Notes: generated by a model not told the origin, from the letters alone. Positions 30,267 to 39,279 are shown, counted from the first letter of the stretch. The stretch is DNA of 64,000 bases from Streptomyces sp. NBC_00286 (GCF_036173125.1 NZ_CP108054.1:7345001-7409000), one strand, 5' to 3'. Numbers and translations: made by a program.

Positions 30267-30668
30267 ATGACTGACAACATGGCTGGTCTGCCGACGCCGG
30301 CGAAGCAGCCGGAGCGTGAGGCCGCGATCGGTCCCGACAAGGCAGTCAGCCCCGACAAGACGATCGGTCGCGACAAGGGTGTGGGCGGCTCCACCGGCCG
30401 GCTGATGTCCCACGACGAGGCCGACAAGTGGACCCTGCGGCTGCAGCATGCGGTCGCCGGCTTCGTCGACGGCCCGCGGGATTCTCTGGAGGAGGCGGAC
30501 CAGGTACTGGAGGAGGTCACGGAGCGCTTCACGGAAGCCGTAACCCAGCGCCGCCGCACCCTCCGCACGTCCTGGCAGACGCCGGGCGACGAGAAGGCCG
30601 ACACAGAGCAACTACGGCTCGCCCTGCGCGACTACCGAGAACTGGCGGAACGTCTCCTGAGGATCTGA
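30267..30668 (+). CDS. Soluble helical protein, paralogue of the preceding gene
   Basis: 133 residues with AGGGGAG in the end of the preceding gene. The N-terminal 45 residues are polar with three DK(A/T/G) repeats. The remainder matches the upstream protein: AGFVDGPRDSLEEADQVLEEV corresponds to ERFVDSPREAVAEADRLLGEL, and DTEQLRLALRDYRELAERLL to GTEELREAMIEARALFDELV. There is no membrane helix. The pair may form a hetero-oligomer in which one member is held at the membrane. Function unknown. Confidence 0.75.
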   Translation: MTDNMAGLPTPAKQPEREAAIGPDKAVSPDKTIGRDKGVGGSTGRLMSHDEADKWTLRLQHAVAGFVDGPRDSLEEADQVLEEVTERFTEAVTQRRRTLRTSWQTPGDEKADTEQLRLALRDYRELAERLLRI

Positions 30669-30853
30669 ACCGCCGCCGGTTGAGCAGGGCGCCTACCGGG
30701 CGGGTGGGTTCGGTTCGTGGGCGAGTGCGGGGCCGTCGCAGCTGGTCAGTTCCCCATTCCCGCCCCTTCCCGGCTGTATTAATTTGCGGCTCCGCCGCGT
30801 GGGGGGCTGCGCCCCAGACCCCGCCGGGGGTGCGGGTGACAATCGTGTCGCGG

Positions 30854-30898
30854 CTGCGGGCCCGTCGTGGCTGGTCGCGCAGTTCCCCGCGCCCCTGA
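30854..30898. repeat. Streptomyces-type intergenic repeat, copy B
   Basis: Identical over 45 bases to 24035-24079. The 264-bp gap 30669-30932 also holds a second family member at about 30715-30760 and the palindromic GGGGGCTGCGCCCC. No gene is seen in the gap. Confidence 0.85.
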
Positions 30899-30932
30899 GG
30901 GGCGCTCCCGGAACCGTCCGCCACCAGGCGTA

Positions 30933-31334
30933 CTAACCGCGGCGGTCACGCCAATCCCGTACGACCGCCTCGACGTCGTACGGCTTCAAGCCGAGCGGCG
31001 GCCCCGGCGGCGGCCGGAACATCACGTCGCGGATCTTCACGTTGATCGACGTGATGATCTCGCGAACCACCCGCTCTGACGGAGCGTCCAACGCCCGCGC
31101 AAGCGCGTCCTCCGCCTCCTTCCGCAACGCCAGCGTCGGCGGCAGCACGGACAGCCCCTCGCGGGCCATCTTCTGCTTGATCCACCACAGTTCGTCGTAC
31201 GTGGTGTCGCTGGTGGCAGGCAGCGGCTTACCGGCACCGGAGAGTTGATCGAACTCCCCACGCGCCTCCGCCTCACGGATCTGCTTGTCGATCCAGGACT
31301 CGAAGCTGACACCGGGAGGTTTTCGCTCGGTCAT
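30933..31334 (-). CDS. DUF1992 (DnaJ subfamily C member 28-like) protein
   Basis: 133 residues from the ATG at 31334. The start MTERKPPGVSFESWIDKQIREAEARGEFDQLSGAGKPLP is the conserved DUF1992 block, followed by DELWWIKQKMAREGLSVLPPTLALRKEAE. The domain occurs at the end of eukaryotic DNAJC28 and alone in bacteria; its role is unknown, perhaps in protein folding. It diverges from the FHA gene at 31460 with a 125-bp shared promoter gap. Confidence 0.88.
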   Translation of the reverse strand: MTERKPPGVSFESWIDKQIREAEARGEFDQLSGAGKPLPATSDTTYDELWWIKQKMAREGLSVLPPTLALRKEAEDALARALDAPSERVVREIITSINVKIRDVMFRPPPGPPLGLKPYDVEAVVRDWRDRRG

Positions 31335-31459
31335 GTAGTCCAGTGTGCCGGACGGCATGTCACCCGGGCGATCTATCATTCGGCCGCGATACATCGTCGC
31401 CGGTGCGCCACCATGCTCCGGCGCCGAACCATTGGATTGCGGGAACCGAAGGAGCGCAC

Positions 31460-31855
31460 GTGCTCGAACTCACCATGGCCACGGTGTCGGAGGCGGACGC
31501 GGGTGCGACGGCCGGGATGCAGATGGCCGACTCGCCCAGCGAACCGGGTGCCGTGCTGCGGGTGGGGCGGGACCGGGGCTTCTGCCGCCTCGCGACGCCC
31601 GACGACTGGCTGTTCGTCTCGCGGGTGCACCTGGAGTTCCTGTGCGGGCCGGACGGGACGTGGCAGGTGACGTGGCTGCGGGGCTCGCACGCCGACCCCT
31701 CGTCCGAGGTGCGGCTCGTGCTGGTCGGCGGGACCCCGCAGCCCCTGCCGTACGGCGGAACGGCGAGGCTCCCCCAGAACGGTTCCGGCGAACTGATCAT
31801 CCACGACCGCACTTCCCCGCGCAGCGTGAACGTGGGCTTCTACCACGAGGGGTGA
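31460..31855 (+). CDS. FHA-domain protein
   Basis: 131 residues from the GTG at 31460, six bases after AAGGAG. The FHA core is recognised from VLRVGRDRGFCRLATPDDWLFVSRVHLEFL: the first strand with GRD, then SRVH, the Ser-Arg-x-His set that binds phosphothreonine. After it come short strands to IIHDRTSPRSVNVGFY. FHA proteins read Ser/Thr kinase signals; no kinase gene is adjacent. The 3' flank carries a 15-bp tandem repeat. Confidence 0.75.
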   Translation: MLELTMATVSEADAGATAGMQMADSPSEPGAVLRVGRDRGFCRLATPDDWLFVSRVHLEFLCGPDGTWQVTWLRGSHADPSSEVRLVLVGGTPQPLPYGGTARLPQNGSGELIIHDRTSPRSVNVGFYHEG

Positions 31856-31964
31856 GGCCCACGAGGCCCGAGGCCGGGAGGTCTGAGGCCACGAGGCGCG
31901 AGATCACCAGGCCTGAGGCCAGGCGCAGCAAGACCGGAGCCCGCAGGCCGGGCGCCCCAACACC

Positions 31965-32039
31965 GGCCACCGCAAAGCTGGCCACCGCAAAGCCGGCCAC
32001 CGCAAAGCCGGCCACCGCAAAGCCGGATACCGCAAAGGG
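31965..32039. repeat. Five tandem 15-bp units
   Basis: GGCCACCGCAAAGCC-type units run at 31965, 31980, 31995, 32010 and 32025, the middle three identical and the outer two slightly changed. They lie in the 208-bp gap between the FHA gene and the convergent O-methyltransferase gene. Confidence 0.92.
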
Positions 32040-32063
32040 ACCAGGCGGCCTACGGCAGACGTC

Positions 32064-32744
32064 CTACGCCAACACGCGCGCCAGCGCGAACCCGTCGTAC
32101 CCCTTCAACCCCACCGTCTGGATCGCCGTAGCGTCCAGCTTCGGATGGGACGCGAAGAGTTCGAGGGCCGCGCGGGTGCCTCGGATCGACGGGTCGTCGC
32201 TGGTGGCGTCGGTGACGGCGCCGCCGCGTACGACGTTGTCGAGGACGATGAGGCTGCCGGGGCGGGTGAGTTTGACGGCCCACTCGACGTAGTGCGGGTT
32301 GTTCACCTTGTCCGCGTCGATGAAGACCAGGTCGAAGGGAGCGCGGTCCTCGGCCTGCTCGTCGGCCAGTTTCGGCAGCGAGTCCAGGGCGGGGCCCACC
32401 CGCACCTCGGTGATCTTGTCGAGGCCGGCCCGCGTGAGGTTCCGGCGGGCGACTTCCGCGTGCTTCGGATCGTACTCGAGGCTGATCAGGCGCCCGTCCG
32501 CCGGCAGCGCGCGGCCCAGCCAGATGGTGCTGTAGCCGCCGAGGGTGCCGATCTCGAGGATGCGGCGGGCGCCCTGGATCACGGCGAGCAGGTGGAGCAG
32601 TTTGCCGTGGGTGGGGGCGACGTTGATGTGCGGCAGTCCGGCGGCGTCGCTGTCGTGCAGTGCGGCGGAGAGGGCGTCGTCGGGTGGGGCGAGGAGCGCG
32701 GTGAGGTAGTCGTCGACGTCGTTCCAGAGCCGTGGCTCGGTCAT
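32064..32744 (-). CDS. Class I SAM-dependent O-methyltransferase (COG4122 type)
   Basis: 226 residues. The SAM motif is RILEIGTLGGYSTIWLGRAL, followed by acidic LISLEYD, and FDLVFIDADKVNNPHYVEW and GSLIVLDNVVRGGAV, all diagnostic of metal-dependent catechol- or caffeoyl-CoA-type O-methyltransferases. The FIDADK Asp and the LDN pair are metal ligands in the family. Substrate unknown. A perfect 9-3-9 palindrome lies 20 bases upstream of the start, so the gene is probably controlled by a TetR- or MarR-like repressor coded elsewhere. Confidence 0.92.
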   Translation of the reverse strand: MTEPRLWNDVDDYLTALLAPPDDALSAALHDSDAAGLPHINVAPTHGKLLHLLAVIQGARRILEIGTLGGYSTIWLGRALPADGRLISLEYDPKHAEVARRNLTRAGLDKITEVRVGPALDSLPKLADEQAEDRAPFDLVFIDADKVNNPHYVEWAVKLTRPGSLIVLDNVVRGGAVTDATSDDPSIRGTRAALELFASHPKLDATAIQTVGLKGYDGFALARVLA

Positions 32745-32764
32745 GCACCATGCCTTTCGTCTGG

Positions 32765-32785
32765 CTAGTTAGAGGGTCTAACTAG
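32765..32785. promoter_or_regulatory. Perfect palindromic operator upstream of O-methyltransferase
   Basis: Arms CTAGTTAGA and TCTAACTAG surround GGG with no mismatch. It lies 20 bases before the ATG, where it would cover the promoter or the transcription start. The remaining part of the 292-bp gap to 33036 holds no gene. Confidence 0.75.
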
Positions 32786-33036
32786 TTTCGCCGTCGAATA
32801 TAGACCGCTACGGGCGGATCCGCCCGGCGGTCACGCAGGTCCCCGGAACATCACCGCAACCTCCGGTCGCGCCACACCCTCTTCAGGACAAAAGATGGAA
32901 GGACGTCAGGTAAAGCGGGGGTTGCCTGCGTCTCTCCGCGGGGGTAGTGCGAGCCTCATAGGGCTCGCACAGTGACAACGATCAGCTGACACCCGTGGGG
33001 CATGGGTGACCAACGGGGCGGGAGGGCCGACGGGGC

Positions 33037-35085
33037 GTGGCGAATGTGGAGAGTGGACGACCAGGTGATGCCTTCGCGGCGGGAGCTGCGGGCACGGCGA
33101 AGGCACGGCTGGGCATGGTGCGCGCGGCCCTCTGGCTGGTCGCGGCCGTACTGGCGGTACGGCAGGTCGCCGTCGTCCTGAGCACGCCGAAGGGGGAACG
33201 CCTGACGGATCTGGAGACCTGGGTCGGCCCGGGCGGCGTGCTGCATGTGAACGGATCCCTGTACGACTCGACGCGCTTCACGGGCACACCGTTCGGCGGA
33301 CTCGTCCTCAAACCGCTCACCCGCGCGGCCGAGCAGGCCCTCGGCTGGGGCTGGACCTTCGGCACCCTGCTGCTCGTCGTCGCGCTCGGTCTGGTCGCGG
33401 CTCGTGCCCTGCCGCAGCCGGTGAGCAGACGCACGGCCCTGCTCGCCGCCCCCGTGGCGATCAGCCTGCTGATGCTGTCGCTGCCGGTGCGCAACACGCT
33501 GTATCTCGGCCAGACCAGCATCATCCCGGTGCTGTTGGTGCTGCTCGGCTGTTTCGCGGTCCGGGGGGAACGGGCCAGCGGACTGCTGATCGGTGTCGCC
33601 GCCGCCCTCCAGCCGACCGTCCTGCTCTTCGCTCCGCTGCTGTGGTTCACCGGCCGCCGCCGGGCCGCGCTCTCCACCGGCGTCACCTTCGCCGCGACCA
33701 CGGCACTGGCCTGGGCGGCGATGCCGCACGACTCGTTCACGTACTGGGTGCACCACCTGGCCGGAGTCGGTCTCGGCCGGCCCGCCGACGACCTCGCCAA
33801 CCAGTCGCTGCACGGTGCCCTGCTGCGGTTCGGCCTGACCGGCCCGCTGGAGATCGCCCTGTTCCTGCTGCTCGGCGCGGCCGTCGCGTTCCTCGGCCTG
33901 CGCCGCGCCGTGCACTACGCCCGCGACGGGCAGCTGCTGCTCGCCGTCGCGCTGACCGGCTGCGTCGCGATCGCGGTGTCGCCCACCACCTGGCAGCACC
34001 AGCTGCTGTGGGTGCTGCTCGCGCTGGTCGGCCGGGTCGGCAAGAAGGCCTCGGACCGGTACGTATGGCCGGTCGCCGTCGTCCTGGTGATGACGCTCCC
34101 GGCGAAGATGATGCTGCCGAACATGCCGGTGCTCCACCCGCTGCGTGACAACGTCGTCCTGCTCGCCGCACTCAGCGCCGCCTGCGTCGTCCCGTTCCTG
34201 TCCCGCACCTCGCCGCACTACCAGGTCCCGATCCCCACGCAGTACGCGCCACCGGTCGAGGCCCGCTGGAAACACGTACCCCTGCTGCCCTTCCTGCGCC
34301 GGGTCCTCTCCCGCCCGAACCTGCTCCTCGAACTGCTGCTGATCCGCGTCGGCTACTCCGCGTACCAGCAGGTCAGGCTGGAGGCGCACGGCGGCTCCAA
34401 CGAGGCGGCCCGGGCCACCGCCGAGCAGCACGGCGAGCAGATCCTGGCGATCGAGAAGTTCCTGTTCATGGACATCGAGCACTGGGTCAACCACGCGGTG
34501 GTGAACGTCGACTGGCTGCGCGCCTTCTTCGACTTCTACTACACGTCGTTCCACTTCGTGGTCCCGCTCAGCGTCCTCGGCGTCCTGTATGTGCGCCGGC
34601 CCGCCGAGTACCGCTGGGCCCGCTCGGCCCTCGGTTTCGCCACGATCCTCGCGCTGCTCGGCTTCTGGCTCTATCCGCTGGCCCCGCCGCGCCTGATGCC
34701 GGGCCTCGGCTATATCGACACCGTGCACGGCGTGCAGGACTTCTCCCAGCCGGATTACGGGACGCTGACCGCGCTGACGAACCAGTACGCGGCGATGCCC
34801 TCGCTGCACTTCGGCTGGTCGCTGTGGTGCGGTCTGGTGATCGCGATCCTCGCGCCGAAGTGGTGGATGAAGGCGCTCGGTCTCCTGCATCCGCTGTTCA
34901 CGATCGCGGCGATCGTGGCGACCGCCAACCACTGGGTGCTGGACGCGGCGGGCGGCGCGGCCGTCGTCGGCATCGGCTTCGCGCTGACCTACCTGCTCCA
35001 GGGCCCCCGGGTCAGCTCGCGCGGCAAGCCCGCCGAGGTCAGCATCGCGGAGCCGGACCAGGCGAAGGACCGTACCCCGAGCTGA
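33037..35085 (+). CDS. GT87 glycosyltransferase / PAP2-family phosphatase fusion
   Basis: 682 residues, GTG start. The N-terminal half (about 25-390) is a multi-helix GT87-like glycosyltransferase with DLETWVGPGG...GSLYDS early-loop acids, as in polyprenyl-phosphate-mannose-dependent enzymes. The C-terminal half is a PAP2-type (inositol phosphorylceramide synthase-like) phosphatase: NQYAAMPSLHFGWSLW holds the SLHF active-site block and ATANHWVLDAAGG the second His. It probably processes a lipid-linked glycan or phospholipid in the membrane, a fusion well known in actinobacteria. Its last 47 bases overlap the convergent gene. Confidence 0.9.
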   Translation: MANVESGRPGDAFAAGAAGTAKARLGMVRAALWLVAAVLAVRQVAVVLSTPKGERLTDLETWVGPGGVLHVNGSLYDSTRFTGTPFGGLVLKPLTRAAEQALGWGWTFGTLLLVVALGLVAARALPQPVSRRTALLAAPVAISLLMLSLPVRNTLYLGQTSIIPVLLVLLGCFAVRGERASGLLIGVAAALQPTVLLFAPLLWFTGRRRAALSTGVTFAATTALAWAAMPHDSFTYWVHHLAGVGLGRPADDLANQSLHGALLRFGLTGPLEIALFLLLGAAVAFLGLRRAVHYARDGQLLLAVALTGCVAIAVSPTTWQHQLLWVLLALVGRVGKKASDRYVWPVAVVLVMTLPAKMMLPNMPVLHPLRDNVVLLAALSAACVVPFLSRTSPHYQVPIPTQYAPPVEARWKHVPLLPFLRRVLSRPNLLLELLLIRVGYSAYQQVRLEAHGGSNEAARATAEQHGEQILAIEKFLFMDIEHWVNHAVVNVDWLRAFFDFYYTSFHFVVPLSVLGVLYVRRPAEYRWARSALGFATILALLGFWLYPLAPPRLMPGLGYIDTVHGVQDFSQPDYGTLTALTNQYAAMPSLHFGWSLWCGLVIAILAPKWWMKALGLLHPLFTIAAIVATANHWVLDAAGGAAVVGIGFALTYLLQGPRVSSRGKPAEVSIAEPDQAKDRTPS

Positions 35086-36811
35086 TCCGGTACACCCCCG
35101 GTTCGGTCACCGTCAGCCGCGTGAACTCGCCCCGCTTCTTGAGGCAGCCGCCCTCGGCGTACAGCCACGGCGAGTAGGCGACGCGCACGGTGACCGAGCC
35201 GGGCCCCGGCATCCGTACGACGACCTCGGCGCTGGAGGCCCGTACGACCGAGCCGGGCGACGTCACCAGTGGCACCGCGTCGCGCACCCGGAACACCTGC
35301 CAGTGCGCGTCCTGCCAGACCGGCTCCAGCCAGGTCGGCCGGCTCCTGACCAGGCGCGCCTCGTCCTCGGCGAAGCCGTCCGGCTTCCCGGCGGGCAGCA
35401 CCACGAAGCCGACGGCCCAGCGGTCCAGCCAGGCCCGGTACGTCGACTCCGAGAACGTTCCGTCGTAGAAGAGCCGCCCGCGCTCGATGTCCAACTGCCG
35501 GTTCCAGCCACGGGCGAGGTTCACATGCGGGGCGAGCGCGGTGGCCTCGCGATGGTTACGGGCCGGGACCACCTCGACCCGGGTCCGCTCGGCGCCGAGC
35601 CGGTCCAGGGCACGGACGACACCGCGGGTGTCGGCGGCCCAGGCGGGCACCTTGGTGGAGATCCGCAGATCGTCGACGGTCTTCGTGCCCAGCCATGTCA
35701 CGGAGACGACGAGGGTCACGGCGAGGGCGACGAGTCTGCGTCTCTCCCGCTGCTCCCTCTGCGCGAGCAGCGCGGCGAGCAGGGCGGTCGGTGCGAACAG
35801 CTCGGCGAGCCGCTCCACGTTCGTGCCGATAGGGGAGGGGATGAGATACGTCAGTACCGTCCCGGCCGCGTACACCAGGCCGCCCCACCGCAGCACCCCC
35901 CAGCGGCGCGGAGCGAGAGCGAACAGCACGACACCGAACAGGACGGGCGGCCAGATCCGGCCGGCCGGCATCAACTGCTCGCCCTTGAACGGGAACAGCA
36001 GCGTGATCACCGCGACCACCACGAACGGCGGCGCGATGAGAGCGGCGGCCCGCTTCCAGTCCCGTACGAGCGCGTAACCGGCGCCCGCCACCACCAGAAA
36101 CAGCCCCGCCACCGGGCTCGCCATGGTCGCCAGCGCCGCGTAAGCCACGGCCAGTGGCAGCCGCCGCTCCCGCGTGAGCGGCACACAGGCCGCGAGCCCG
36201 AAGGCGACCCCGAGCGCGAAGGTCGTACGGCCGGACGCGACGTTGCACCACAGGGCGAGCGACGCGAGCAGCGCGGGGCCGAGCGGGCGGCGGATCCCGG
36301 TCCGCACGATCAGCACCGCGGCCAGCCAGGTGGCGAGCAGCCCGGCGACGACCGTGACCGTGCGCACGCCGATGGTGGCCATCAAGTACGGGGAGATCAG
36401 GCTGTAGTTGGCGGTGTGCATCCCGCCGTACCAGAAGAGGCTGTACGCCGAGCCGCCGTGCCGTGACGCGAACTCCGCCCACGCCTGCTGCGCCGCGAGA
36501 TCCCCGCCACCCGTGGCGAGAAACGCGAACCACACCCCGTACAACGGAATCGTCGGAAGCGTGGCCAGCAACGGCACCCGATGCCGCCGCCAGAACCCCT
36601 TGAGTTCCGGGAACGGTTCCTTCCGCCCACCGGTGGCCGGCTCGGCCGGACCGGAGGGCGGACGGGCGGGGGACAGCTCGGCGGCAGAGGCCACGGTCAG
36701 CGTTTCCGTTCGAAGTCGTCGAGGCTGTGACTTTGCTGTGTCACGTGCGAAGACGTCGAGCGGCACGGAAACGTTCACTCGGTCACTGGGACGCGGGCGC
36801 CAGGGGCTCAC
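35039..36811 (-). CDS. Multi-helix membrane protein, GT-C glycosyltransferase-like
   Basis: 590 residues if the GTG at 36811 is the start; GTG codons at 36778 and further in are also possible and none has a strong binding site. About ten membrane helices run from residue 75 to 365 (PLLATLPTIPLYGVWFAFL, LVALAVTLVVSVTW). An early luminal loop SLFWYGGMHTANYSLISPYLM resembles the first loop of membrane glycosyltransferases. A soluble C-terminal domain of 220 residues contains WNRQLDIERGRLFYDGTFSESTYRAWLDRWAVGFVVLP. It is convergent with, and next to, the GT87/PAP2 fusion and may act on the same lipid-linked sugar. No exact family is assigned. Confidence 0.75.
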   Translation of the reverse strand: MSPWRPRPSDRVNVSVPLDVFARDTAKSQPRRLRTETLTVASAAELSPARPPSGPAEPATGGRKEPFPELKGFWRRHRVPLLATLPTIPLYGVWFAFLATGGGDLAAQQAWAEFASRHGGSAYSLFWYGGMHTANYSLISPYLMATIGVRTVTVVAGLLATWLAAVLIVRTGIRRPLGPALLASLALWCNVASGRTTFALGVAFGLAACVPLTRERRLPLAVAYAALATMASPVAGLFLVVAGAGYALVRDWKRAAALIAPPFVVVAVITLLFPFKGEQLMPAGRIWPPVLFGVVLFALAPRRWGVLRWGGLVYAAGTVLTYLIPSPIGTNVERLAELFAPTALLAALLAQREQRERRRLVALAVTLVVSVTWLGTKTVDDLRISTKVPAWAADTRGVVRALDRLGAERTRVEVVPARNHREATALAPHVNLARGWNRQLDIERGRLFYDGTFSESTYRAWLDRWAVGFVVLPAGKPDGFAEDEARLVRSRPTWLEPVWQDAHWQVFRVRDAVPLVTSPGSVVRASSAEVVVRMPGPGSVTVRVAYSPWLYAEGGCLKKRGEFTRLTVTEPGVYRISSGYGPSPGPAPRC

Positions 36812-36926
36812 GAGCCATGCAACGACTCACCGCAACCGTGGTCACCAGCCGATACCCCAAATCACCGGTGTGTGAGGTTCAAGGGATCAGACCCAGGGGC
36901 CAGCGGCCTGCCGTTGGCCTTTCAGC

Positions 36927-37457
36927 TCAGCGAGAGTCGCCCAAGGGGTAGTTGTTCTTCGTCACCGTTAGGGTGATCTTCGTTTCCTTGGGGATCCAGG
37001 CCCCGGGGGCGCTGATGTCGGCCTTGGCCGGCCAGGTGGTGCCGGAGGCCACGTTGAGGGCCTTCTTCGTCACCGTCACCGGAACACCCCTCTCGCCTCT
37101 GTCGGCCGTGACCGTGACCGTGTAAGAGGCGCGCTTTTCGCCCGTGTTCTGCATCGTGAGGGGCACGACCACGCGGCGGTTGTCCAGGCGCGGCAGGTAG
37201 GCGACGACCTCTCCGTTGTGCGCCGTGGCCGCCGGACGGCCGAAGTCGAAGTCCTCGGGCTTGCGAACGTCGGTCTTCCCGGGCCCGGCGGATTCGCCGT
37301 CCGCAGGAGCCGTCGCATCCACCGTAGACCTGCTCTCCGCCACCCCTTCGCCCTGGAATGCGCAGGCGGTCAGGACCAGCGGTGCCGCCACCACGGCGAC
37401 AAGCAGCGAGCGTGGGGAGCTCCGGTTCCGGGACCTGCCGGACGTACCGTCAGCCAC
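36927..37457 (-). CDS. Putative lipoprotein
   Basis: 176 residues from the GTG at 37457; GTG at 37469 is an alternative. The N-terminus gives a basic stretch, then SLLVAVVAAPLVLTACAFQGEG, a signal peptide with lipobox LTAC. After an acidic linker, the rest is a beta-rich domain (EVVAYLPRLDNRRVVVPLTMQNTGEKRASYTVTVTAD) resembling extracellular Ig-like domains of unknown role. The best ribosome site (AGGGGG) serves an ATG at 37494 in another frame that ends after 14 codons inside this gene, so the true start or a frameshift is unresolved. Confidence 0.7.
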   Translation of the reverse strand: MADGTSGRSRNRSSPRSLLVAVVAAPLVLTACAFQGEGVAESRSTVDATAPADGESAGPGKTDVRKPEDFDFGRPAATAHNGEVVAYLPRLDNRRVVVPLTMQNTGEKRASYTVTVTADRGERGVPVTVTKKALNVASGTTWPAKADISAPGAWIPKETKITLTVTKNNYPLGDSR

Positions 37458-37494
37458 AGGGGAACACACGGCTGGACTTGTGGTCGATCGACAT
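37450..37494 (-). other. 14-codon mini-ORF overlapping the lipoprotein start
   Basis: ATG at 37494 is preceded by AGGGGG and codes MSIDHKSSRVFPCG before TGA at 37450-37452, which overlaps the GTGGCTGA start region of the lipoprotein gene. It could be a translationally coupled leader, or the original N-terminus now separated by a frameshift. The rest of the gap 37495-37901 holds the promoter region of this gene and the terminator at 37836. Confidence 0.4.
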
Positions 37495-37835
37495 AGGTAT
37501 CCCCCTGGTGTCTGCGCGTGAGTGACTGAACAGTCCGGCGAAGCGGCCACAACTTACGCTCAGGGCGGCCCCGAAGGGAAAGGTTTATACCTGTCGACCG
37601 GCGGCGAACTGTAAACCTCGCCGCGCGAGCCGTAGCGATGCGTATCTCTCGCCGGGCGAAGATGTGAACTTCTGTCACGTCTTCTCCCCGGGATCTCCAC
37701 ACTCAAAGTGAGCTCGTGACACCGATCACAGGGCGCGCCGGATCGCGGCAAACAGGGCACTTGTCCAGACAAACTCTCGGCGTTTACCGGTCAGTTGGCG
37801 CGTTTCTTCCTCTCGCAGAACGAATCGCGCGGTGG

Positions 37836-37882
37836 CAGGAGGCGGGGGCGGGGCGATGGGGGGATGGTGCCCCCGCCTCCTG
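37836..37882 (-). terminator. Hairpin downstream of the P450 gene
   Basis: CAGGAGGCGGGGGC (37836-37849) pairs exactly with GCCCCCGCCTCCTG (37869-37882), a 14-bp stem placed 20 bases after the P450 stop. No T-run is present. Confidence 0.7.
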
Positions 37883-37901
37883 TTCTGCGCGACCCCGTGG
37901 G

Positions 37902-39137
37902 TCAACTGGCGCTGACCTGGAGCTCCTTGACGCCGTTCACCCAGGCGGAGCGCAGTCGGCGTGGGTCGCCGACGAGGCGGAGGCCGGGCATGGCGTCGGC
38001 GATGGCGTTGAAGATGAGGTCGATCTCCAGGGTCGCCAGGGACTTGCCGAGGCAGTAGTGCGGGCCGCCGCCACCGAAACCGAGGTGGGGGTTCGGATCG
38101 CGGGTGATGTCGAGGACCTCCGGGGAGTCGAAGACGGCGGGGTCGTTGTTCGCGGAGGAGTAGAAGAGGCCTACGCGGTCGCCCTTCTTGATCCGCTGGC
38201 CGCCGAGTTCCGTGTCCTGGGTCGCGGTGCGCTGGAAGGACACGATGGGGGTCGCCCAGCGGACGAGCTCCTCGGCCGTGGTGGAAGGGCGTTCCCTCTT
38301 GTAGAGGTCCCACTGGTCTGGGTGGGTGAGCAAGGCGTGCATGCCGTGCGTGATCGCGTTACGGGTCGTCTCGTTGCCCGCGACGGCCAGCATGAGGACG
38401 AAGAAGCCGAACTCGTCCGAGGTGAGGTTGCCCTGGTCCTCGGCCGCCACCAGCTGCGTGACGATGTCCTTGGCGGGGCACTGTTTGCGGTCGGCGGCCA
38501 TGTTCATGGCGTACGAGATGAGCTCGGTGGCCGACTCCTGGCCGACCTCTTCGGTGATCGCGTACTCCGGATCGTCGTACGAGATCATCTTGTTGGACCA
38601 GTCGAAGATCTTGAGGCGGTCCTCCTGCGGGATGCCGATGAGCTCGGCTATCGCCTGGAGGGGGAGTTCGCAGGCGACCTGGGTGACGAAGTCGAAGGGG
38701 CCGGTCTGGGCGACGGCTTCCTGGACGATCGAGTGGGCGCGCCGGCGCAGCGTGTCCTCCAGGGCGCGGATCGCGCGCGGGGTGAAGCCGCGCTGCACGA
38801 TGCCGCGGACGCGGGTGTGTTCGGGCGGGTCCATGTTGAGCAGGATCAGCCGCTGGACCTCGATGGCGTCGCGCGGGATGTGCTCGTTGAAGCGGATGAT
38901 CGCGGTGTTGAGCCAGGAGGAGAACAGCTCTGGGTGCGTGGAGACGTACTTGACGTCAGCGTGCCGCGTGACGGCCCAGTAACCCTCGTCCTCGAAGCCC
39001 GCGATGCCGGGCTGCTGGGGGATCCAGTGGACCGGTTCGGCCTGACGCAGCTCGGTGAACTCCGGGAGAGGCACGCGGTGGTGCAGCAGATCGGGATCGG
39101 TGAAATCGAACCCGTCGGGCAGCGCTGGACAGGGCAT
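37902..39137 (-). CDS. Cytochrome P450, CYP125-type (steroid C26/C27 hydroxylase-like)
   Basis: 411 residues from the ATG at 39137, six bases after GGAG. The I-helix AVAGNETTRNAITHGM (about 250-262), ExxR in AEELVRW and the heme loop GFGGGGPHYCLG (Cys about 361) are intact. Stretches such as LPDGFDFTDPDLL, AIEVQRLILLNMDPPEHTRVR, QVACELPLQAIAELIGIPQEDR, DEFGFFVLMLAVAGNETTRN and RWATPIVSFQRTATQDTELGG follow Mycobacterium CYP125A1 very closely. CYP125 oxidises the cholesterol side chain at C26/27. It is divergent from a FadA5-like thiolase, with KstR-like sites between, supporting a sterol side-chain role. Confidence 0.9.
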   Translation of the reverse strand: MPCPALPDGFDFTDPDLLHHRVPLPEFTELRQAEPVHWIPQQPGIAGFEDEGYWAVTRHADVKYVSTHPELFSSWLNTAIIRFNEHIPRDAIEVQRLILLNMDPPEHTRVRGIVQRGFTPRAIRALEDTLRRRAHSIVQEAVAQTGPFDFVTQVACELPLQAIAELIGIPQEDRLKIFDWSNKMISYDDPEYAITEEVGQESATELISYAMNMAADRKQCPAKDIVTQLVAAEDQGNLTSDEFGFFVLMLAVAGNETTRNAITHGMHALLTHPDQWDLYKRERPSTTAEELVRWATPIVSFQRTATQDTELGGQRIKKGDRVGLFYSSANNDPAVFDSPEVLDITRDPNPHLGFGGGGPHYCLGKSLATLEIDLIFNAIADAMPGLRLVGDPRRLRSAWVNGVKELQVSAS

Positions 39138-39279
39138 CGGCAACTCCGGGTCGTGCGACGGGGTTTGATCTGGGGTTTTGGTCCGGGTCTTCGTTCCGGG
39201 GTTTGGTCCGGGGGTTGTGTTGACGTCTGTGTGGGCGTCTGTTCTGACGAACCATCAGGTACCGGGAATTGCCGTGAAG

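Noticed and set aside
32956..34932. 658-codon - frame opposite the GT87/PAP2 gene
   Set aside because: Gln/Arg/Glu-rich shadow; no domain and no ribosome site.
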